Source: Saccoglossus kowalevskii (lineage: Eukaryota > Hemichordata > Enteropneusta > Harrimaniidae). Taken from it: a stretch of DNA of 29,589 bases. The notes beneath the pieces were generated by a model that was given only the letters and a program-made list of their open reading frames with translations, was not told the origin of the DNA and searched no databases. Both the position numbers and the translations under genes were made by a program. The stretch lies in NCBI RefSeq assembly GCF_000003605.2, contig NW_003121915.1:923-30511 (forward strand). The letters are read 5' to 3'. This document shows positions 10,299 through 19,700 of the stretch, one piece after another; within the stretch, counting starts at the first letter, position 1; each line of letters starts with the position of its first letter.

Positions 10299-10431
10299 GG
10301 CCAATCAGAATCCGTCGGTTCATTTCTGATCAATCAAAGCCACATGAGGCCAAATATTCAAATATGGCCCAATTGGGTGAATATATAAACGGTATCACTC
10401 TTATATGATGCATCGTTTCAACCATTTGCAG
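10299..10431 (+). promoter_or_regulatory. CCAAT/TATA promoter-like module with a splice donor
   Basis: GGCCAATCAGAA (10299-10310) lies about 80 bp before GAATATATAAACGG (10379-10392), the normal CCAAT-to-TATA distance. A strong donor (GCA|GTAAGT) follows 10430, about 40 bp after the TATA box, which would leave a first exon of only about 20 nt. No coding frame follows directly. Confidence 0.35.
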
Positions 10432-10790
10432 TAAGTCGGATTATAAAATAAAGGTCACACATTTTGCCTGTATATTTATCAATTTCATCAAACGTGTTAT
10501 TAAAAAAATGTTTTATTCACTCAGTCATAATTTTCGCGCTGTAAAGTCTGATATTCGCGTTAATTAGCATCGATTGCGAGCGCGTTACCATTAATCGACA
10601 CAAGTAGGCATCCAATCACGCGCGGGCGAGGGAGTAAAATCATTGATACAGATAAATAACGCGAGATGTTTCTTGTTTGTCACAACCAATGGACAACAAT
10701 ATCGACTATATGCACATGTCGATCGACCCACCTATGCTCACAACCACCTGTCACACATTAAATGTCGATCGTCTCGTTTCTATGACAGGC

Positions 10791-10804
10791 GTTGCTATGG
10801 TAAC
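10791..10804. promoter_or_regulatory. X-box (RFX) site, near-perfect
   Basis: GTTGCTATGGTAAC is close to the ideal RFX palindrome GTTNCCATRGNAAC, with AT spacer and both half-sites strong. A splice donor TAG|GTAAGA after 10968 could close a 5' UTR exon beginning just downstream. RFX factors drive ciliary genes in animals. It is the best motif of the cluster. Confidence 0.5.
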
Positions 10805-12165
10805 TAATCTAGGGTGCAATAAAATCGAGCCAGTCCCTTCAATGTAGTTCATATGTTTGATAACCTCGTCAGAGGTCAAGGGTCACCAATTGTTTAATAG
10901 CTAGTTAATAATAGAGTTCATTTTGTTTGAGTACGCAGCATATCGTCAGCGTCATAGACTTAAAATAGGTAAGATGGTTTGTGTGTACTTTCTACCGTCA
11001 AACGTACACTGTATGTTGTTTTCAAAACAGTGTTGACGGCAGCTGGCAATCTGTTGCCAGTGAGTGTTTTTGTTTTGTAGATTGTTACATGAAATGCATT
11101 TCACTTCAACAATTGTAGACTGAATAGTACAGAGTCTGTTAATTTTCTAGGCAGAGAGGTGGTAACGTTGGGGCAATGTTTAGATAGTCAATAGACTATA
11201 GTACCAATTTTGGGGGCGTTTTTAGTATTTAAGTGTTACACATTACGTTTATGCAAAATAAGGCAGTTTTGTGTCTAACATGATTAAATTAAGCAAATAA
11301 CATCGAATAAACGGCAAGGTAAAGACTATGTCTAATTATAGTAAACACGTACTGCGTGCGTGCACATGATTAAACTGTCTTGTCGTCTCCTTTTGCGGAA
11401 AAACTGCTTCAGGCTCGCCTGGGATGCGACTCTTAGATACTTGCTAAAACATTTTTTTTGAATCATTGATGGTTGTACTAAGGTGTACTGCCCTCTCCCG
11501 CCGCCGCTTTTCTATTCTAAACACACTTGTGCATAACAGTATGATACTATCGTTTACATGTGTATCTACTACAATTTCTGAAATCAATGTGTACTTGACA
11601 AATAGTGTCGGTTAGTACACGGTTGTTGGCATCTTTACGAGCGAACAGGACAGTATCAGTTCCACTGTGTGTATCTCCGTACATATACACATAGGAGCAC
11701 ACTACTTCATGCATGCGTTCGTTGCCCGGATACCCTGTCATATCTTGGTATGCAACGATTAAAGGTGATGATAATCACATTCAAATTGCAATACTATCAC
11801 CATAACAAGTTCGATAATGAAGCTCTCGAGTTTAGTCGACCCTTGTTTATGCTGTTAAAAAATAAACTCCTTCGCATTGAACTTAACACTTATCAATTGG
11901 ACAGATATCATCTTGCGTTGGCATTGTAAATAATTTTGGTGTGATAGATACCCGACGTTTTATCTTATTTTGGCCATTGCTACCCTAATCCTTTTAAAAT
12001 AGTATGACAAATCTACAGCAGGTACTTAGTTTTATATTATTCGTCAGACATAAGCCGAAATTTGGTCACCTGTTACAAGAAATGGCAAAAATGTCGATAC
12101 AAACGACTCATAGCTTGCTTAGAGTCCACTTATTGGTCAGTCGGTGATTTCAGTGGCTGGTAAAA
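10805..12165. other. Non-coding stretch
   Basis: No coding exon recognised on either strand. Apart from the possible donor at 10969 I see only mixed AT-rich sequence with scattered CpG. Confidence 0.4.
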
Positions 12166-12222
12166 GGCGGTGGTCGTCGCTCCCGGGCCGAGTCCCGTTC
12201 GATATGGGACTCATAGCGACGT
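12166..12222. repeat. Short hairpin related to the AAGGGC-ended element
   Basis: AAAGGCGGTGGTCGTCGC resembles the end of the element at 18725-19014, and GATATGGGACTCATA occurs at the matching end of the copy at 15585. The two parts form a stem (GTCGCT...GAGTCCC, loop, GGGACTC...AGCGAC). It may be a very short derivative with the inner sequence lost. Confidence 0.45.
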
Positions 12223-13132
12223 ACACTACGCGTGTAAAATACATTGTTTATTTACATGAAATTCGCGGAACACGCGCTGCGCGACGAACACCGTCTATTT
12301 ATCAAATAGTGAAAGTCAATTCAGCTGCACTGGTATGGACAATATTGAAAAATGAATCCAGCCTGACTACTCACTGTAATGTATTAATCCGCCATTTTAA
12401 AACAACTGTTTTTTTTTACGAAAATTGACTCGGAAATTATAATCCTAAGGCTTCCTTATTCTAGTGTCATATTAAATTAAACCGTTCGAAATACAGGTGT
12501 AACCCTTGCAAAAAGGTGTTGTTTTAGAGATGTTTAATAACATTTATGGGTGCCTACGTGACCTACCCACTGACACAAATTCTAATTGTGGTGTAAAACC
12601 TATACATTTTGGGGCATATCTGTTGCCATTAAAATTCTTTCTGTCAAATTATGGTAAATTAATACCAAAATTAATTCTTTTTTTTTCGTGATTTTAAGCC
12701 ACATTTCAAAAGATTTTGTGAAGGCTCAAAGCTCGACTATTGTTATATACCTACATTCCTAAAAAACTAGCTATTTCAATTACATAGCACTTTGCAATTA
12801 TTGAATTTTAACGTAGAGCAGTCGTGACAGTGGTTGTAAATGAGGTGGCAAGGAAATTGACGGAAAATATAATGTTCAATGAACAGTAATTGGCTTTTAA
12901 ATATTCTCTTATCTGTTGTGATTACACTTTATTCTGGTATACCATTAAACTGAAGTTGATGTTAATCAAGCGTTGAACCGATCCGTCATGCCAAGGACAG
13001 AATGTCTTAAATCAAAATACCCGGATGTCATACTACCAAACCGTCCTCAGGGCGACCGTTTTTAATCACAATAATATTGAATGCTCGGCAGAATAGTTAA
13101 GAGCATGATGATAATATATCGTTCTTGATGTT
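12223..13132. other. Non-coding stretch
   Basis: AT-rich DNA with no gene, repeat or site I can support. Confidence 0.4.
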
Positions 13133-13146
13133 GTTTCCATAGAAAC
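13133..13146. promoter_or_regulatory. X-box-like (RFX) site
   Basis: GTTTCCATAGAAAC is a near-palindrome that meets RYYNYY-AT-RRNRAC. It lies 115 bp before a strong donor (CTCG|GTAAGT after 13261), the usual distance from an X-box to the end of a short first exon. Confidence 0.4.
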
Positions 13147-13149
13147 GTG

Positions 13150-13261
13150 ACAAAGCAGCCGACGAGAACAAACGAAGCACATACATTGCCGCATATCATC
13201 AGGTTATACTGTGAACGTAGGTTGGGCAACGGAGGACGTTGTGTTGTGCCTTTAATACTCG
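13150..13261 (+). other. Possible 5' UTR exon of the 16650-23044 gene
   Basis: The exon would end at 13261 with donor CTCG|GTAAGTACG and start just after the X-box-like site; its 5' end is not defined. The first coding exon of the downstream gene opens at an acceptor (16643) only 6 bp before its ATG, so at least one upstream non-coding exon must exist. This is the nearest good candidate; alternatives end at 7733, 10430 and 10968. Confidence 0.3.
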
Positions 13262-14662
13262 GTAAGTACGTGCCGACTTCGCTTATTTTACACATGTATC
13301 CATTGGCGACTGCTGGTCTTCAGCAGTCGACTTTCATATAATGAATGGATATGCATAGATTGTTCTTCGTCGCATCGTGTTGTTTGTGTTTCCTGTATCA
13401 TCATGGGTGCGTTCTAAACGCCCACGACTGACAGGTTAGGTCGACTGTCATGTGATGAAAACATCACACCTACATTTAGAGTTTCAACTGCGCATAGATA
13501 CTGCAACCATGGACACATTTTATAACCTCATATCGATGCTGACGTGGCGTCTAGTGCCGTTGAGCAAACTCGTACTGTGTCCTATTGAAACTACGGTGTA
13601 CGAGTGTTATTCATAATTCATCACCGAGACATTGATTAACGACCACGCCCGAGTTCCAAGATGTATTGCTGTATTTAAATTTAGTATTATTACTAAACGC
13701 CGAGTCCCCGAATTGTTCCCAAATCTTAAAATGTAACAAACCTCATATAAGAGTTGGTTGCGTACTATGGCACGATACACACACGTACATATCGTGTCTA
13801 AATAAATAATATAAAATATTGTATATAATGATCGCATATGCGTAGTGTAAACATATACTGTATAGTTGCAATAAGTAGAGGCACGTATGATCACTTGGCA
13901 CGGCAATACACATGGGGTGATAATTTGTTGCTGGGCAACGCGCTTCTAATAGTTTAACGACTTGTGGAGTCCTTGGTCCCAGGTGGCGCAGTGTTTACTA
14001 ATGTATGTGTGCGTTACCGTTTTTATCACTAATCATGCATGACAATGTGTCAATTTCCGTGAAATTAACAAGAATCGGTTATTAATCATTCATTGTATCG
14101 TATTTCATATTTCAAGAGCTCGCATCGTGACTCCATTGTTTTCTCTGGTGGCGCTACAAATGCAACGGGAAGGAATTAATGCTATAAAACACGTCACTTT
14201 CGTTACTTTGCAATTCGAGTGGAAGCTTTTAAATAAGAACAATATTGTGCCAGGTCGAATAACTAAACACTCTCGTCTTCACGTTGTTTTAATAGTGTTA
14301 CTGCCCTTAAAATATAGTATTATATTAGTATATTGCTAGGAGACTGGGTCTAGAATGTCTAGTAAAGACTAAAATGTATGTTAACTTCATAGATAAAAGC
14401 TGATATGACCGATAAATATAGTTGAAATAATTACAATGTAGTGTTATTGCCACCAAGCAAATTTTTTAGATATGAACAAAAATAATCTCACCATGTAAGC
14501 CATGATATTTCGGGCTCTTGTATCTCAAAACAATCATCCGGTGACTCCATTTTTGTTTTCATTTTCGGTATTCTGATGGTATGAACTTAAAGTATGACGA
14601 ATATGACGTCTTCAATTCTACTCGAGCCTACTTTACATTGGATACAGTAATGCGCAAATATA
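13262..14662. other. Non-coding stretch with one X-box
   Basis: No coding exon seen. It holds a small hairpin (TGTGATGAAAACATCACA, 13452-13469) and the X-box at 13927. Confidence 0.4.
13927..13939. promoter_or_regulatory. X-box (RFX) site with 1-nt spacer
   Basis: GTTGCTGGGCAAC has both strong RFX half-sites, GTTGCT and GGCAAC, separated by one base. It is the second-best match in the window. Confidence 0.45.
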
Positions 14663-14825
14663 TTAAAGCGGGGAGTCGTCGCCTGCGTATGTGGCAGACG
14701 ACCATAGCGTGTTATTGTTTACAAACAAGCGTCTACCCAGAAGCCTTTGCGTTTTAGCGTGCGTTGTTGTTGTCGCTTAGGACTCAATTCCCGCGCGTGC
14801 GCAGATGACGACCCCTCCGCTTTAA
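14663..14825 (-). repeat. TTAA-flanked MITE, copy B (inverted)
   Basis: It begins TTAAAGCGGGGAGTCGTCGC and ends CCCCTCCGCTTTAA. The inner sequence reads as the reverse complement of copies A, C and E (TTTACAAACAAGCGTCTACC, TTTTAGCGTGCGTTGTTGTT, GGACTCAATTCCCG). Confidence 0.8.
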
Positions 14826-15584
14826 TATATTAATATATACAAAATAAAGAGATAAATCTATATTATCTATATTCATATAACATATATTTTCTAGCGTAAC
14901 CATTTTTAGATTTTTTCGTAATGACGTCATTGTCACGTGATTTTTTCGAATATTTCGAAAGTTAAATTATATATATATATATAATATACATCAAAATACC
15001 AACATGTCACAGCAGTGGATATGATAGCTGATTCAATTTTGGGAAAGTAATGGGCAAAAACGCAATTAAATGAATTGTATAAATATGCATGGTGGTTTAA
15101 CTTCAAGGTCACGTGACCGCTTTAAGCTACCAAAAAACATTGCTATCATATTTTTTCGGAATCTACACAAAATAAGCTTCAATTTGATATATGATAGCCT
15201 TTGCCACCCCGGGTGGTAATGATCCGCTATTTTAACCACTTGGCTCATGGACTACATGGCTTTATGATATTAGATATTTTTATTTATTATTGTTAAGTTG
15301 AAATGACCTGCAATATCTAGGTATAGGAGATCTCCATCATGATACTGCACAAAAGACAAATCAGGACTACTGAAATTCATTCTCTATTTTGCTGAACAGA
15401 TTTCACATATTCTGTCTTCCAAATCAGTGCCTGTAAAACGTCTATCTCAAACCATTAGCCAAGAAATTGAACAACAACGCCCTGCCAAGGCAGGTCTATA
15501 TTTAGTTTATTTAATTTGCATAAAATATTTTTCCGGTTGCAACATACTTTTAATGTAACAATATAACCTTAGTTAGTCCAGCGA
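14826..15584. other. Non-coding stretch with CRE and E-box sites
   Basis: No gene seen. It holds a full CRE, TGACGTCA (14922-14929), five bases before an E-box CACGTG (14934-14939), a (TA)n run at 14968-14985 and the perfect palindrome GGTCACGTGACC (15107-15118). Confidence 0.4.
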
Positions 15585-15838
15585 GCACACTTCATCGTGC
15601 GAGATATGGGACTCATATAAACAAAGATGGCGACTTTGACTGTTGCACAAACCAACGAATACAAACTGAGACGTTATTAAGCTTTAACTATGCACTTTCT
15701 TTGGTGATTGATAGGTATTGATTGAGCTGCCGGCCGTAATTAGTGCATGTCGTGTCCAGATCAAAACTCGTACTTGTGATTTCATTAAAAAAGCGCACTG
15801 GATTGTGGGAAAATCGATGTTTATCAACACAAATGCGT
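15585..15838 (+). mobile_element. AAGGGC-type DNA transposon derivative, copy 1
   Basis: It matches the reverse complement of 18725-19014 at both ends: GCGAGATATGGG, AACAAAGATGG, TTTGACTGTTGC and ACAAACTGAGACG on the left, then ACTTGTGATTTCA, TGGATTGTGGGAAAATCGAT and TTTATCAACACAA on the right. The outermost bases are lost or diverged. An ATG at 15627 opens 17 codons (MATLTVAQTNEYKLRRY) before a stop. The middle differs between copies, as expected for decayed internal-deletion derivatives. Confidence 0.65.
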
Positions 15839-16495
15839 TGTAATTTCTAAGCTAGGGCACACTGTCTATAACACTAAATTTTGGCCCGAACAGTATTATT
15901 GGCAGTATCAGATTATCAAAAAGTTCGGATTAAACATTGAATCTTAGTACACCAACTTTACGTTGAAAACAGAATAAAGAAAACCTTGCCTTTTTTTTGC
16001 TTGACCAGCCAAATTATCTAAGGCGTAAGACCATGTATTCCTACATGATAAAACAAGTCCTAAATATTGATATAGGTTTGAGACCTCAATATTTGTAGAA
16101 CTCGCTTACTGTATTACTGTATATTGTAATGTTCTTGTGGTGGTTGGGAGAGGGGGTAGTGAAATACATGGAGTTGGTTTTATGTACATTAATTACCCGG
16201 ATGTGTTTATTTTTCAATACCCGTGTCTATACATTAATTGTTTATAACGAAAATGCTACACACCATTTTAATTACTTATAATAGCATGTCTGATTTCAAC
16301 ACTTCTCTTGTTTGTTTGAAATGCATATCCCTCAGGCTGTTAGAAGGTCACGTGAATACCGTGGCAGATTCTGTTTTTAATGCATTCGTTTGTGAATACC
16401 GATTATCAATAAATCCTACTCCCCGGTGTGACTGTGTGTGATTTCAATAATGCCAGATCTACCCAGCAATGGTGACAGCTGTGACTGTATTATTC
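15839..16495. other. Non-coding stretch
   Basis: No coding exon or repeat recognised. Open frames here are short and lack recognisable protein features. Confidence 0.4.
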
Positions 16496-16496
16496 C

Positions 16497-16531
<35 letters not shown>

Positions 16532-16532
16532 G
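16496..16532. repeat. (ACAG)n microsatellite
   Basis: About nine perfect ACAG units. The run creates a spurious minus-strand frame reading repeated CLSV. Confidence 0.95.
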
Positions 16533-16649
16533 GCATACATTAATTTCATAATTTATCTTTGATTCATCCTGTTTTGTTTGTTTACTTCTCTGAATATCGA
16601 CTAGTAATTCTTCAACCTCACATTTTTTCTGTATTTGTGACAGGTCACG

Positions 16650-16772
16650 ATGCCCTTTACTCCGTCCGCTCACAGTCAGCGACTGTTATCGCTAATGGGT
16701 ACAGACGAAGTCAGAATAACCGATAAGCGATATATGGACAAGCTGAAGAAGAGGTTACAGGTGGAGTACGAG
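16650..16772 (+). CDS. Unknown gene, coding exon 1
   Basis: The exon begins at acceptor 16643 with 6 nt of 5' UTR, then ATG. It encodes 41 residues (MPFTPSAHSQRLLSLMGTDE...) and ends in phase 0 at donor GAG|GTCAGT. Confidence 0.85.
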
Positions 16773-19700
16773 GTCAGTAATTATTCCCGCTTGTGTGTTT
16801 GTTTGTATGTGTCACATTTACATATACAGTCAATCTATTTCATTGAATATTAATACACCCGTACAAGTAAAGCCTATGTTAAAGCGGGAGGGTCGTCACC
16901 TGCGCACGCGCAGAAATTGAGTCCCAAGTGATGATAACAACACACGCTAAAAACGCAAAGGCTCATGGGTAGACTCTTGTTTGTAAACAATGACACGCTA
17001 TGGCCATCTGACGCATGTGCAGGTGACGACTCTGCCGCTTTAACATTTTGATTAGATTGTAAACATGTGTTCCATTTTCGCCAAACTTCGTGGGCCAGCA
17101 TGTTTCAAAGTGCAGATAAAGAAATATCTGTTTTTTGCATGTCGAAGTGTATTTTTTGTGAATAAAAATAGGATACACTGATCTTTTAAATTGGGTGTAA
17201 AGTGTCACCTGTGGCATAAACTGATTTATCCAGCATCTTTTTTTTAATTTTAAAAATCACACAATCGCTCGAGTCAGTCTAACTTCCGGAAGTAATATTA
17301 AAAGTGAATTGCACACGCTGTGATCTTGATCGTTTCTGAACACTGTTTCAACCAATTATCATTGCATCTCATTGGATCAAAAGAAATTATCGTGGAGGAG
17401 CAAATCGTTCGATAACGAAATGGTTGGATGTGACAGGCAGCAGTGGCGGCATGGTGAAATCAGGGTAGATGTCGTGGGAGATGTGATAGTGACGGTGGCG
17501 ACTGCGAATTATCACAGCGCCATCAAATAACTATATCAATATTTTTCGCTTGATGATTTCGTTTATTATTTCTGAATGTCCATACATGATATAATCAGTA
17601 CGTCGCGATTAATTTACTATTTACATACAATAAAATCGAAAGGATTACAAATTGACGTCATCATTGCATTAAATGAAGAAATGTGAACATAAGGTGATTT
17701 GTGAGATTATGGAGATTAGGAAAATGAAATAAAAGAATTCGCATCTGAACCTCTGCTATAAAATCGACCATTTTTGCCGACATATGCTTTATAACAGAAA
17801 TAAAAGAATTGTGACTACCTGCTCCAATTTAGTATATAATGATTTGTTGTATTTTTATTAAAATTAATTGTTCGTATTTTTTCCCATCTACACAATTATT
17901 TGCAAAGTGGGATTAACAGCAGTGTGGTGACACGTTCTCCTGGCAATATGTTTCTTTTTATTGAGCCATACCATATTTTACGTTTTTTTAAGTACCAAAT
18001 TAAGTCAAATAATGAATTTAGGCAAAGGAGGATATTGTGTAACCGCTGGCTAACAGAATTGTTATGCCTGCTAGGCACGGTATACTAATTTATTAACTCG
18101 GACTGGCGCGGTATGCTGTACTGGGAGAGAGCCATGTTTATTATAAGTGCCCGAACGCAAAGCATTATGGGTTCTGAGAAGTGAGATTTTACATAACAAT
18201 GATGTTATCTTAGAATATGTAAATTGTATTATTTATATACGAGTAAGCAAGGCACCAAATTTTGAGGAGACCAGATCCCTCAAAAACCACCCATTGAAAA
18301 AAATACAAGTAAAACAAATACCCCTTATTACGCTAGTTCAAAATCATGGTAACTTGAAAATGCCACAATACAATCCCTTTGATTATTGAAAAAAGTCAAA
18401 AAGAGGTCCCTTGCCCATTTTGAAACATAATTTATAGACCACTCTGAGTGCTTCACATACTCGTTGCTGAATTAGCAACCTTCTGGCTTCAGATACAACA
18501 GGCCACTTTTACCCTTATGCATCCCAAAGTGAGACTGGCTGGAAATGCCTGCAAGCAAATAAATTGCTCCAAATCCAGGCATGTCAGTCTGCTGGTATTT
18601 CGCGAAAAAGGATCATTTTTTCTGTCAAGTCGAAAAGCATATCACCACATCGGTATGCGCGTCCACGTTGTCAGTTTACGATAAATCGTAATCCATTGTG
18701 ATCACAATGTACAATAGTAAATCAAAGGGCGGTGGTCTTCGCGCTGCACATGTGCGACTCTTGTGTTGATAAACATTGATTTTCCCACAATCCAACGCAC
18801 TCTTCCGATTGAAATCACAAGTATGAAGTTTGACCTTGGCGCGACTTGCACTGAATACCGACGGTGACTCATTCGATACCTTTCTATCACATTTACAAAC
18901 ACCTAATTAAAGCTTGGTAGCGTCTCAGTTTGTACTCATTGATCTGCGCAACAGTCAAAGCCACCATCTTTGTTTATATGTGACCCATATATCTCGCGCG
19001 ACGACTACTGCCCTTAATATTAAAAAAGGAACAGGTATTTATTCTTCCATACAAAATCGTTCGAGAAAGCGCCCTCGTTGACTTAGTTCACAGACTGATT
19101 TACCATCCGCCATTATAGCTTTTGGACACAAACCAGCTATTCTATTTGGCGATTTGTTGATGGCGAAAGGACAAAAACAATCACACTCAGCTCAAATTTA
19201 CCCCATGACAATTCTGTACTTCTCGGTTAAAATACATATAGACATACATCATCATATTTAATGAATTCGGTTATTCGGGCATGAGCTCAGCCTTCTAGTA
19301 CCATCTAGGGAAAATATGAAAACCACAAGTAATTCAACAACTGTATTATTCACACATATTATTTTCGCCGTAGACGGCGTACTTCACATTGAAGTTAAAA
19401 TGCCCATATAATAATCGTGTTCCTGTTTCTTAGAAAAAAAACATGACTTTCTAAGATTTTTTTTTCTGCGTTTCTTACTTGCTTTTAACCATTTTATCGT
19501 CAACAGGTGAATTTGAAAAAGAGAGAAGAAGCCTTGGCGCTGACCGAAGTAAAACGAGAGAAGGAGCTCATTTTACAGGGGAAGATCCCGTGTCCATACG
19601 ATGTTCTAGAAAAGAAACAACGGAAAGTAAAACACAAGAGGAAAAGATCAAAGAAAAGGGTTAGTACGTCACTCTGAATTCCACCGATTAGAAAGACAGC

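Noticed and set aside
10377-10431. Spliced leader RNA gene
   Set aside because: The short TATA-to-donor layout fits superficially, but no clear Sm-binding site follows the donor and only one such copy is seen, whereas these genes are usually repeated.
12190-12214. tRNA T-arm-like stem-loop with TTCGATA loop
   Set aside because: There is no matching acceptor stem, D-arm or anticodon arm upstream; it is explained by the transposon-end hairpin.
16416-16673. Minus-strand frame with repeated CLSV
   Set aside because: It is the translation of the ACAG microsatellite.
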